Below, in pieces: positions 8,635 to 16,290 of a stretch of 62,168 nt of DNA; within the stretch, counting starts at the first letter, position 1; the number at the start of each line of letters is the position of its first letter. This stretch comes from JABMRP01 sp964444795. GTDB taxonomy: Bacteria; Planctomycetota; Planctomycetia; Pirellulales; Thermoguttaceae. The position numbers were made by a program, and so were the translations under genes. Where the stretch lies: NCBI GenBank assembly GCA_964444795.1, contig CAYUIQ010000015.1:1-62168 (forward strand), read 5' to 3'. The notes under the pieces were generated by a model that worked only from the letters and a program-made list of their open reading frames with translations, did not search any database and was not told the DNA's origin.

Positions 8635-9234
8635 TCACACGTCCCTTAAGAAGTAGCCTCGCTGCACATCGTGCATGATGACGCCGCGTTTCTTCAGGCT
8701 GGCCAAATGTCGCCGGGTCGCGTCGTAAGTGTATCCGGCCTTGTCCGCAATCGGTCTTCCACGTTTTGGTTCTCCAGGCGTGGCATGCATCTCACGCATA
8801 GCCTGGAGAATTTCCTTCTCTGTCGGAGTAAGGTCCTTGGGCCAGGTCGACGAAGAAGGCAGTTTGGTGATACCCAGCCGCTGAAGTTCCCCTTGAGCCG
8901 CCCGTTTGATGTCGTGGTATTCTTCCGATTCGATCGCTTTGGGTGAGCCAAAGAGTGCCTTCGGCGGGTTCAGGAAGAACATGAGGGCCTGGTGGGCCGT
9001 TGTTGCCGAAAATGCTGTGAAACCAGGAATACCAGGAGGAACTGGATATATGCTCGTGCTCGCCACGGACTGTAGGGCGGGCTCAATGACATCGTAGGCA
9101 CGTTCAAAATCTTCGTCCCATGCTTCGGCGTCTCGGGGGTCGTAGCCAACGTGCCCGTATGAGGTGACGAACTCCTCTGCTCGGGCAACACGCCGCCAGA
9201 AATCATCGAAATCTTGAACAACCGGATCGGCCAT
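8635..9234 (-). CDS. Winged-helix protein, first gene of the element operon
   Basis: A 199-residue protein. The last 70 residues have a winged helix-turn-helix pattern: LTPTEKEILQAMREM, KAGYTYDATRRHLASLKKRGVI, then a short wing, as in replication-initiator or MarR-like DNA-binding domains. The N-terminal part (WRRVARAEEFVTSYGHVGYD) is helical with no recognised family. I chose the ATG at 9234 because the upstream in-frame extension runs back into the tRNA fragment region. A TATACT box lies 6 bases upstream, which would give a leaderless message. It is the element gene nearest the attachment site. It could be a replication initiator or regulator. Confidence 0.65.
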   Translation of the reverse strand: MADPVVQDFDDFWRRVARAEEFVTSYGHVGYDPRDAEAWDEDFERAYDVIEPALQSVASTSIYPVPPGIPGFTAFSATTAHQALMFFLNPPKALFGSPKAIESEEYHDIKRAAQGELQRLGITKLPSSSTWPKDLTPTEKEILQAMREMHATPGEPKRGRPIADKAGYTYDATRRHLASLKKRGVIMHDVQRGYFLRDV

Positions 9235-9240
9235 GCCTCT

Positions 9241-9246
9241 AGTATA
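9241..9246 (-). promoter_or_regulatory. Candidate -10 box for a leaderless message
   Basis: TATACT on the minus strand, five of six matches to TATAAT, ends 6 bases before the ATG at 9234. There is only a poor -35 match. Such spacing would place the transcription start at or next to the start codon, fitting the absence of a good Shine-Dalgarno. Confidence 0.4.
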
Positions 9247-9458
9247 GTGGAGGAGGCACTGATCGACACGCTGCAGGATTTTGTATCCCCCCACTGGCGA
9301 GAAGTTCAAGAACGGTACGTACCGTTTTTCGCACCCACGTACCGCTCTTTCCCGTGCGAAAACGTTTGCCCGTGTGTGGTCTTGTTCGACCAACCGGATT
9401 TCGCTAAGCTGAAGTGGAGAATGGACTTAGTTGCCAATTCAGCGGAGGCTTCGGCGAA

Positions 9459-9503
<45 letters not shown>

Positions 9504-9559
9504 TGAAAACATAAACCTAGCTGGGGCTTGAACTTAAGCCCACCTTTCCTTCGGAAAGT

Positions 9560-9619
9560 GCAGCTCATTACCACATTTCATTTCGTGGTACTTTGCCACG
9601 AAATGGGAAGGAGAGCTGC
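9560..9619 (+). repeat. Nested inverted repeat before the recombinase
   Basis: Perfect 10-bp arms CATTTCGTGG (9579-9588) and CCACGAAATG (9596-9605) flank a 7-bp spacer, enclosed by a second pair GCAGCTC (9560-9566) and GAGCTGC (9613-9619). It ends 3 bases before the recombinase ATG and includes its GGAAGGAG ribosome binding site. Ten-bp arms with a 7-bp spacer resemble a tyrosine recombinase core site. As RNA it would fold next to the binding site and could restrict translation. Confidence 0.6.
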
Positions 9620-9622
9620 ATT

Positions 9623-9800
9623 ATGGCCCGTCCGAAGAATCCCGCCCCCTCCTATCTCCTCCACAAGAAGAGCGGCCAAGCCCGCGTTCGCTTGAAGAAC
9701 GGCAGCCGCTACCGGGACGTCTACCTGGGCGAATACGGTTCGCCTGAGAGCTACGAGAAGTACCGTCAGGTCGTCGCTGAGCATCTGGGCCAAAACGCCC
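9623..9800 (+). pseudogene. Truncated tyrosine recombinase/integrase (N-terminus)
   Basis: The first about 58 residues match the N-terminus of planctomycete phage-type integrases: MARPKNPAPSYLLHKKSGQA, then RVRLKNGSRYRDVYLGEYGS and PESYEKYRQVVAEHL. This is the arm-type N-terminal segment with the Y-L-G motif. The catalytic core-binding and R-H-R-Y domains are absent. After about 9800 the frame reads the antisense of parA until a stop at 9871. The start has GGAAGGAG 9 bases upstream. The gene lies just beyond the tRNA-Gly fragment, the expected place for the integrase of an element inserted there. It is almost surely inactive; the identification is by pattern. Confidence 0.75.
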
Positions 9801-10177
9801 AGCAACGGCGGACAATCCAGCAGAGTGACGGTGTTATCGGGCAGAACCGTGCGTTCCAGGGCCGTTCGTAGATAATGCTCACGGCCGATTTCCGTGAGTA
9901 GTTCACCTTCCGTCCGTGATAGCATCAGGCTGCTGGGCGGCAATGTGAGATTGGGAGCGACTCCGCAGACCGGCAAGCCGGCTCGATCCTTCAGGGAAAC
10001 ATAGAGCCGATCGGCCGGATCCGATTGACCGAACGTCTGGGTCAGACTGGCTTGCGGGTCCATATCGACAAGATGGACTCTCAAACCAAAGCGGCTGAGC
10101 AATACGCCGAGTACTGCCGTCGTCGTCGTTTTTACGGTGCCTCCCTTTTGGTTTGCGATAGCGATTATCTTCATCAT
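9796..10177 (-). pseudogene. Truncated ParA/Soj partition ATPase
   Basis: The N-terminal part is a clear ParA-family ATPase: the deviant Walker A KGGTVKTTTT follows IIAIANQ, with LVDMDPQASLTQTFG (Walker A') next and TVTLLDCPPLLGVL (Walker B) at about residue 115-128. The true sequence stops there; the remaining residues, to 9578, read the antisense of the integrase fragment. The C-terminal half of ParA is missing and no parB is present. The start is one of two adjacent ATGs (10177 or 10174). It is the remnant of a plasmid or integrative element partition module and cannot be functional. Confidence 0.75.
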
Positions 10178-10553
10178 GTCGATCCATAGCACGGCTGGAC
10201 AACGTTGTCACCAGCTTTTCTGGCCTTGCCGAAATGCCGGCGTTTCGGGTCGTATGGCATTGCGGGCATTCTCGGGTCGCTTTGCCGAACTGGCATGGGA
10301 ATCCGGACAGGATTCTATTGGGAAACGAAGCAGGAACGTGCAGGGAAACCGGGCAGGACGATCGCCCCGTTTGCAGTGACACCGGGCAGGCCGGGCCGAG
10401 ATAACCGCCCGACAAGAAAGGGGGTTGCGTGGCGATCAACTATATGTTCATAAACATAAGGAAAACCAACAACAGACATTTCATGCGAGATCAACTCTCC
10501 CAGAACGCCACTTATGCCGCTGATCGTCTTGCCAGCCATGGTACACGGCCCAA
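10178..10553. other. Gene-free stretch upstream of the parA remnant
   Basis: No credible gene. Short related motifs recur: GCCGAAATGCC and GCCGAACTGGC, CGGGTCG twice, and CCGGGCAGG twice (about 10220-10400). These could be relics of a partition or replication site of the lost element, but they are too few and degenerate to assign. Confidence 0.35.
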
Positions 10554-10985
10554 TTGGCGCACGCTCAGCCAACCTCTGTTTCCGGGAAGGAACCCAAGCC
10601 AACCGACATGGCTTGGCAGAAAGTTGAGCGACTGTCGGATGAGTTCGACGGGACCGCGCTAGACCACGGCAGGTGGCAGGATGAACCTGAGGGAAACGGG
10701 TGGAAGTGGGATGGCCGCCCTTCGGGACTCTTCAAACGCAGTAACGTAACCGTCGAAGACGGGAAAAGGCGGGTCACGGTCGGCAAACTGGACGAATCGG
10801 TGACCACAAATGGCAAGACCTTCACCCATCAGGGCGCGATCGTACGGTCTCTCTCCGCGGGCCACGCAGGTTGGTATTTTGAATGCAAGATGAAGGCCAA
10901 TTCCACCGTGATGTCGTCCACCTTCTGGCTCATGACCAAAGGCAACACTCGCAAGAAGTTGGAATGCGATATTGATGTAGCGATT
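10554..10985 (+). pseudogene. GH16-family glycoside hydrolase remnant
   Basis: About 140 residues resemble the N-terminal half of agarase/carrageenase-like GH16 enzymes: WQKVERLSDEFDGTALDHGRW, RPSGLFKRSNVTVEDGKRRV, GAIVRSLSAGHAGWYFECKM, then STFWLMTKGNTRKKLECDID. The conserved lead-in is complete but no signal peptide precedes it. The sequence breaks off just at the E-x-D-x-x-E catalytic region, where a normal enzyme would continue for another 150 residues. After about 10985 the frame becomes glycine/proline/arginine-rich and stops at 11063. So it is truncated at both ends and inactive. It lies directly upstream of the acetylesterase, consistent with a former polysaccharide-use cluster damaged by the neighbouring element. 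Confidence 0.6.
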
Positions 10986-11124
10986 CCAGTTGGTCGTCTG
11001 GCCCGAGGTGTCGGCCCGCTGGGTAAACGTCTCGTTGGACAACCGGAACCCGGTCCAGTATGATCCGTGGTGTAGTGAATGTCGATTACCCGAATCTGAA
11101 ATCTGGAATTTGGAGAAAACAGCG

Positions 11125-13281
11125 ATGCGTGGATTTCCGAGAATGTGCTTGGCTTGGTCTCTGGTGGCCGGCTTCGCGCTGGCCCTGAGCACGACAAACA
11201 TGTGCGCCGCCGCGCAAGACGACGCGCCGCCGGAGTTGCGGTTTGCCAAGATCTTCACGGACAACATGGTCCTGCAACAGCAGAAGCCGATCACCGTCTG
11301 GGGGTGGACCAAACCGGGCGACAGCGTGACGGTTACCCTGACCCAGGATCGGGCAGTCGGCGAGAAGGCCACCGAAGAAACGACCGAGCCGGAAGCAGAG
11401 GATGACGGCGCCTACTCGGTCACGGTTCAGTACATCGAGAAGAATCCGCCGAAGCTCGCAACACAAACGATCGAAGCTCAAGCCGGTGCCGACGGCCGTT
11501 GGTCGGTCGAGTTCAAACCGGCGTCGGCCAGTTTTCAGCCCACCTGGATTATCGCCCACCACGGCGACGATGCGATCGTGGTGCGGAATATCCTCATCGG
11601 CGAGATCTGGGTTTGTGCCGGGCAAAGCAACATGGGCTGGAGCGGCTTCAACCGCAAGGACCGCGAGGCGGCCTCGGCCGACTTTCCCGGCTTGCGATAC
11701 GTGGCCTGGGAAGACTCCTGGTACAAACCGTTGAACGACGTCCGCCGAAACATCCAATGGCAAGTCTGCTCGCCCGAGACGGTCGATCAGCAACGATTCT
11801 CGGCCGTCCCCTACTTGTACGGGATGTACCTGCATCGCTATCTGAAAGTGCCGGTGGGGATCATCAACGTGGCCCGCGGCGGCACACTGGGCCAAACGTG
11901 GTGCCTGCGCGAGGAACTCGACTCGATCGACAACAAGATCATCAACACGGTGCTGAGCGATTACGACGCCGAAACGACCACCTGGGAAGACCCAAAGCAG
12001 GTCGCGCGGATCATGGCCGAGTGGGAGGGTGAGTGCGAGCGGATCAAGGCCGAGCACGAGGCAAAAGTCGCCGGGGCCAAGGCCGAGGGAAAGCCCGAGC
12101 CGCGGCTCCGCTTGCCCAAGCAGCCGGGCGATCCGCGCAGCGGCTGGAGTCCGCCGGCCGGATTGTTCAACGCCACGGTCATGCCGATCCGCGAGTTGGG
12201 CATCGGCGGCGTGCTCTACTACCAGGGCGAGAACAACAACTTCATGCGCTGGACCCGCTACGAATCGACGTTCCCCAAAGTGCCCGTCTCGTTTCGCAAG
12301 GCGTTTGGCGACGAGAATCTGCCCTTCGGCTGCATCAGCCAACCCGGTTGGGGTACTTTTGGGTTGGATCCCGAGATCGCCACGATCGCCGAGGGGTACG
12401 CCATCGTTCGCGATATCCAGCGGCGGGCGCTGCGCGACGATCCCAACTCGGGCATGATCGCCACGTATCCGACGGGCAACTCGTACATCCACCCGGGCGA
12501 AAAGCTGCCGGTGGCCGAATACGCGTCGCTCTGGGCACTGGCCAACGTCTACGACAAGCCGGTCGTCCACCGCGGCACGACGTATCGCGAGTTGGTCCAG
12601 AAGGACGACAAGATTCTCCTCTTCTTCGACGTCGACCCGTTGATCGAGAAAGATCTCTCGCCGGATAAGGATCCGCCCTACTGGCTCGTCCTGCCCTGTC
12701 CGCGTCAAGGGAAGGCGGATCTGGAAGGGTTCGTCATCGCCGGCGCCGATCGTCGCTGGTATCCGGCCAAGGCCAAACACGCCCGGCTCGACGGGAAGCA
12801 TTGCGTCGAGGTGTGGAGCGATCTGGTCGAGGAACCGGTGGCCGTTCGTTACGGATGGGCCAACTGGCCGACGGGGAATCTGGTCGGTCGCAACCGGATC
12901 CCCATGCCCACCTTTCGGACCGACGATTGGCCAATCCCCGAGGGGATGAACTATTCGGACGAGGTCCGCCAGCAGTGCAGCGAGAATCTGACGCAACTGC
13001 GAGCCGAAGCCGAGAAGCAAACGCTGGACCGCAAGATCCGCCAAATGCTGGTCGACGTACCGCTACTGGAAACGGAACTCCATCTCCGCAAGAACGGGAG
13101 CATGAAGCAGTTGGTCCAGAGCAAGATCGCGCGGATGGAACTCATTCTCGACGAGTTGCAGAAAGACGAGTGGCTCTCGCGTGCCATCGCCAGGCATCCG
13201 GAACTGGTCGAGCGGATCAGCGCAACTCGCGAAGTTGTCGAAAAGGCGAAATCCCAGGCGGCGGGTATCGAGGAAGATTAG
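11125..13281 (+). CDS. Secreted sialate O-acetylesterase-like SGNH esterase
   Basis: A 718-residue exported esterase. A signal peptide (LAWSLVAGFALALSTTNMCA) is followed by a beta-sandwich lead-in (FTDNMVLQQQKPITVWGW). The SGNH core is clear: block I VCAGQSNMGWSGF with the nucleophile Ser at about 167, GGTLGQTWC, block III GVLYYQGENN at about 360, and a His in NSYIHPGEKLP at about 454. This plan is that of sialate O-acetylesterase and acetylxylan esterases, which remove acetyl groups from sugars. The last about 110 residues form a charged helical tail, unusual for the family. The start has GGAG about 9 bases upstream. It follows a GH16 remnant and probably serves extracellular or periplasmic polysaccharide degradation. 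Confidence 0.85.
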   Translation: MRGFPRMCLAWSLVAGFALALSTTNMCAAAQDDAPPELRFAKIFTDNMVLQQQKPITVWGWTKPGDSVTVTLTQDRAVGEKATEETTEPEAEDDGAYSVTVQYIEKNPPKLATQTIEAQAGADGRWSVEFKPASASFQPTWIIAHHGDDAIVVRNILIGEIWVCAGQSNMGWSGFNRKDREAASADFPGLRYVAWEDSWYKPLNDVRRNIQWQVCSPETVDQQRFSAVPYLYGMYLHRYLKVPVGIINVARGGTLGQTWCLREELDSIDNKIINTVLSDYDAETTTWEDPKQVARIMAEWEGECERIKAEHEAKVAGAKAEGKPEPRLRLPKQPGDPRSGWSPPAGLFNATVMPIRELGIGGVLYYQGENNNFMRWTRYESTFPKVPVSFRKAFGDENLPFGCISQPGWGTFGLDPEIATIAEGYAIVRDIQRRALRDDPNSGMIATYPTGNSYIHPGEKLPVAEYASLWALANVYDKPVVHRGTTYRELVQKDDKILLFFDVDPLIEKDLSPDKDPPYWLVLPCPRQGKADLEGFVIAGADRRWYPAKAKHARLDGKHCVEVWSDLVEEPVAVRYGWANWPTGNLVGRNRIPMPTFRTDDWPIPEGMNYSDEVRQQCSENLTQLRAEAEKQTLDRKIRQMLVDVPLLETELHLRKNGSMKQLVQSKIARMELILDELQKDEWLSRAIARHPELVERISATREVVEKAKSQAAGIEED

Positions 13282-13328
13282 GCCTTTAGGGCCATCGTAC
13301 ACCGTGATTTCCGATCCCCTCACCCCAA

Positions 13329-13349
13329 CCCTCTCCCGGCGGGAGAGGG
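13329..13349. terminator. Hairpin between convergent genes
   Basis: Perfect 9-bp stem CCCTCTCCC/GGGAGAGGG with a GGC loop, placed between the convergent esterase and Gfo/Idh genes. It lacks a T-tract on either strand, so it is either a weak bidirectional terminator or one of the dispersed repeats of this type; a related, imperfect copy lies at about 40422-40445. Confidence 0.5.
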
Positions 13350-13380
13350 GGCCTCTTATTGGCAGGACTGGCTGAACTTC

Positions 13381-14724
13381 CTAAAGCACTTTGGTGAAGC
13401 CGGGCAGGGCGACGGGGTATTTGCCGTCGGCGTCCGGGGAGACGGGGGCGTCGGACTCCCAGGTGTATTGATCGAGGCCCGGGGCCAACTCGACGTTCGA
13501 GGAGATCGCCTGATCCCAGGTAATCTCCTTGCCCGATTCGGCGGCCATGCGGCCGAGGATGCCGGTCATTGCCGCGTGGGCGCAGCGGATCGTCTCGTTG
13601 TGGGGCTTGTCCTCGCGGATCGCCGCGAAGAGCCGATCGTGCTCCACCTGATAGGCGCTGGGTTTGGGCCCCTCGTACTTCCAGATCTCGTTTTCCGAGG
13701 TGCGATTGTAGGCTTTATAGATCTTCGGATCACGGACCCCCTCACCGATCACGGCCGAACCCTTGGTGCCGTGGATCACATCGCCGAAGAACCCCCAGCA
13801 GCCCTGCATGTGCCGCCCTTGGGCAAACATCCGCGTGCCGTCGGGAAACGTGTATTCGACCGCGTAATGGTCGAACAGTTGGTCCGGCTTGTCGCGCACC
13901 TGGCGGCCGCCCTGACCTTGGGCCGAGACGGGCCAGGCATCCTTGACCCAGCAGCAGACATCGAGGTTGTGGATCAGCCAGTCGAGAATGAAGCTGCCGT
14001 TGAGCCAGGTGAAGTTGCTGTAGTTTTGCACTTGCTGAGCCAGTTCGCTCATGCCTTCCTGTCGCGTTTTGAACCCGACCGGGCCGTGCTCGCGATAAGC
14101 CCAACAGGTGACCAGATCGCCGATGGCGCCGTTGTGAATCTGCTCGATCGCCGCTTGCAGCGGAAGGCTATGACGGCTCATCAGCCCGCCGCCGATCTTG
14201 AGGTTCTTCTGCGTGGCCACTTCGCCGGCAGCCAACACGCGGCGAATGCCGGGGGCGTCGACGGCGAACGATTTCTCCATGAACACGTTGCGGCCTTTTT
14301 CCACCGCGTATTCGAGATGGATCGGGCGGAAGCCGGGCGGTGTGGTGAGCAGCACCAGATCGTTGCCGCCGAGGAAGTCGATCGCCTTCTTGAAAGCGTC
14401 CATGCCGAGGAACTGCCGCTCCGCCGGCACGTCGACCTTGTCCTTGAATCGGTTGGTGAGGTTCTTCAGGCTCGATTGCAGGCGGTGGTCGAAAACGTCG
14501 GCCATGGCCACCAGTTTAACCGGCCCGGCGGTACTCAGCGCGTTGGCGGCGGCCCCCGTGCCGCGTCCCCCGCAACCGACCAGCGCCACCTTGACCTCGT
14601 CGGAACTGGCCGCATGGGCGGTCCGCGCGATCGACAGTCCGCCGGCCAGCGCCGCGCCGGTAGCAGCCACGGTCGAACGGCGGAGAAACTCGCGACGGGA
14701 CGGACCTGTTTTCTTATCGTTCAT
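13381..14724 (-). CDS. Tat-exported Gfo/Idh/MocA oxidoreductase
   Basis: A 447-residue NAD(P)-dependent oxidoreductase. The N-terminus has a twin-arginine signal, SRREFLRRSTVAATGAALAG, then the Rossmann motif VALVGCGGRGTGAAANAL at about 47-64 and the EKSFAVDAPG motif (usually EKP) of the family at about 160-170. The C-terminal alpha/beta domain (NFTWLNGSFILDWLIHNLDV) follows. Such exported Gfo/Idh proteins are expanded in planctomycetes and are thought to act on sugar derivatives. The start at 14724 sets the Tat signal at the N-terminus and has AGGAG 12 bases upstream. It converges on the esterase gene. Confidence 0.85.
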   Translation of the reverse strand: MNDKKTGPSRREFLRRSTVAATGAALAGGLSIARTAHAASSDEVKVALVGCGGRGTGAAANALSTAGPVKLVAMADVFDHRLQSSLKNLTNRFKDKVDVPAERQFLGMDAFKKAIDFLGGNDLVLLTTPPGFRPIHLEYAVEKGRNVFMEKSFAVDAPGIRRVLAAGEVATQKNLKIGGGLMSRHSLPLQAAIEQIHNGAIGDLVTCWAYREHGPVGFKTRQEGMSELAQQVQNYSNFTWLNGSFILDWLIHNLDVCCWVKDAWPVSAQGQGGRQVRDKPDQLFDHYAVEYTFPDGTRMFAQGRHMQGCWGFFGDVIHGTKGSAVIGEGVRDPKIYKAYNRTSENEIWKYEGPKPSAYQVEHDRLFAAIREDKPHNETIRCAHAAMTGILGRMAAESGKEITWDQAISSNVELAPGLDQYTWESDAPVSPDADGKYPVALPGFTKVL

Positions 14725-15000
14725 AGCGCTACAATCTCCTGATTTCGTGGCCTGGAAGTTTTCCGGGGGGAAGCGATCTTTTCGTATGGTTCCATCGCGG
14801 GTCGGCTTTTCCGGCCCACGGAGCCATTCTCCACCTGCATCATAACCTAACAACCCGCCGGGCCCGGTGCAAGCTGGCGACCTATCGGTGGGTGAAAAGG
14901 GTGGTTCGTCCGGGATTTTCCGGTCTGACCCCCAACTATCCCGGCGGTGGCGTGCGGAATGCAGCCGTTGGGCTTTCGCAGTGACTCATTAGCCTTGTCG

Positions 15001-15915
15001 TCACCGCGAGGCTTCTTTGACCCACTCCTGCACAAGTGTCGGCAACCGTTGCACAACTTCTCGCCCGAATAGAACCTCATCGACGTAGCCCATGTGAAGC
15101 ATATCCACGATGCGGCAAAGATAGGACTTGCCGCAGGCCCACCACGTGAAATGGGAGTCAGCAAACAGATAGTGCTTTACGTGGATGTTTTCAGCCTGCC
15201 GTAGCTCCTCAAGTTCCATCCCGTCCAGCAGCGTCTCGTAAACGCCGTCGGCTACCCTACTGCCAAAGGTTGTGGTGTAGTAGTATTCCTTCAGTTCCCA
15301 AACCGCGAGTGGATTGACTACGGATGGAAACGCCCCGTCAAGTCGTCTGGCCAATGTTCTGATCGGTTGCCTGCCATCCGTAACTGTGGTTAGCTTGTGT
15401 GGATCGGGATCGAAACCGTGCCCTTTCGTGTACTTTTCGACGATCATATTGACGATGCATGTGAGGTATGCCTCGGCTCTCTTGTTGCCCTTCTGCTTGT
15501 TCATAGAAAATGGAAGAGTCGGCGAGTACTCCCGTTTGCATTTCTTGAATAGTCTTCGCGCCGCTCCTGCGTCCATGAGGTTGGCCTGTACCTCATGGTT
15601 CAACACGTCAGCCCTGTACTTGAAATAGTCGCAAAGCAGTTGTCCACACTTCGTAGGTCTTCCCGATGGCAGTACGACGTGCCTGTCTTTCAACCCCAGT
15701 TTGCGGAACGCTTGTGCGATTGATGGCAGGTCAACCGCAAAGACAGTGTTCTTTGACGGGCCGCCATGCGTCTTGAAGTTTCGGGGTATTGTCAGGCCGG
15801 GCGGAACCTTCCAATAGCCTTGGCCCGATTTTGTGTACCCTGCCTCCTGGCTAACGGTACGGACATTAGCCCAGAAACTCTTGGGTTGGTTGAGAAAGCG
15901 AGGGTCGGGTTTCAT
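15001..15915 (-). CDS. Probable type II restriction endonuclease (family unrecognised)
   Basis: A 304-residue protein with no signal or membrane segment. It starts MKPDPRFLNQPKSFWANVRT. The identification is by context: its start overlaps the stop of an XRE controller gene by 4 bp and a D12 DNA adenine methylase is divergently transcribed next door, the usual layout of controller-regulated type II systems. Possible catalytic residues lie in the C-terminal half (VVNPLAVWELKEYYYTTTFG: an acidic residue and E-x-K as in PD-(D/E)XK nucleases), a reading I consider likely but unproven. Its base composition is lower in GC than the flanks, indicating horizontal transfer. It could instead be another partner of the methylase. 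Confidence 0.6.
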   Translation of the reverse strand: MKPDPRFLNQPKSFWANVRTVSQEAGYTKSGQGYWKVPPGLTIPRNFKTHGGPSKNTVFAVDLPSIAQAFRKLGLKDRHVVLPSGRPTKCGQLLCDYFKYRADVLNHEVQANLMDAGAARRLFKKCKREYSPTLPFSMNKQKGNKRAEAYLTCIVNMIVEKYTKGHGFDPDPHKLTTVTDGRQPIRTLARRLDGAFPSVVNPLAVWELKEYYYTTTFGSRVADGVYETLLDGMELEELRQAENIHVKHYLFADSHFTWWACGKSYLCRIVDMLHMGYVDEVLFGREVVQRLPTLVQEWVKEASR

Positions 15916-16154
15916 TGCAGTAGCTGCTCCAAGCGGGCAGCAAACTCCGCAAGCGTTATCCCTACTGCTCGGCAGACTTGGCGTAGCTCCAGAATGTCGA
16001 GCCGACGCTCACCGGACTCATACCTACTCACGAAAGGTTGGGGCTGTCCCAGCTTCTCGGCAAGGTCGATTTGGCGTAGCCCCGCATCGCTACGAATCTC
16101 GCGTAACAATGCGACCAGAGCCTCTTGCTCAGAGCGGGGCGAACGTTTCGACAT
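15912..16154 (-). CDS. XRE-family controller protein of the R-M system
   Basis: An 80-residue helix-turn-helix protein. The XRE domain spans nearly the whole length: LLREIRSDAGLRQIDLAEKL (helices 1-2), QPQPFVSRYESGERRLDILE (recognition helix), then LRQVCRAVGITLAEFAARLE. Its length and position match controller (C) proteins of type II restriction-modification systems, which activate themselves and the nuclease and repress the methylase. The nuclease gene overlaps it by 4 bp. No Shine-Dalgarno precedes the ATG, so the message may be leaderless, as is common for C genes. The TATAC/GTATA palindrome at 16257-16273 is a candidate operator. Confidence 0.8.
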   Translation of the reverse strand: MSKRSPRSEQEALVALLREIRSDAGLRQIDLAEKLGQPQPFVSRYESGERRLDILELRQVCRAVGITLAEFAARLEQLLQ

Positions 16155-16248
16155 CGTGGGGAGTGGTGCGAGTTGAGGCGATCAGGTAAAGTAGGGAGGG
16201 TTGCTGCTCCATTGAATCGGTCAGCGAAACCCGCGAGCATAGGGGGAC

Positions 16249-16277
16249 TTGACAAATATACCAAAACTGTATACGAA
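16249..16277 (+). promoter_or_regulatory. Methylase promoter with palindromic candidate operator
   Basis: A perfect -35 TTGACA (16249-16254) is followed by TATACG (15-bp spacer) or TACGAA (17-bp spacer) as the -10. A palindrome, TATAC-7-GTATA (16257-16273), sits between and over the -10. A further GACT (16246-16249) and AGTC (16280-16283) bracket the region. Binding of the XRE protein here would block the methylase promoter; this is inference. Confidence 0.5.
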
Positions 16278-16290
16278 ATAGTCTGGGAGG

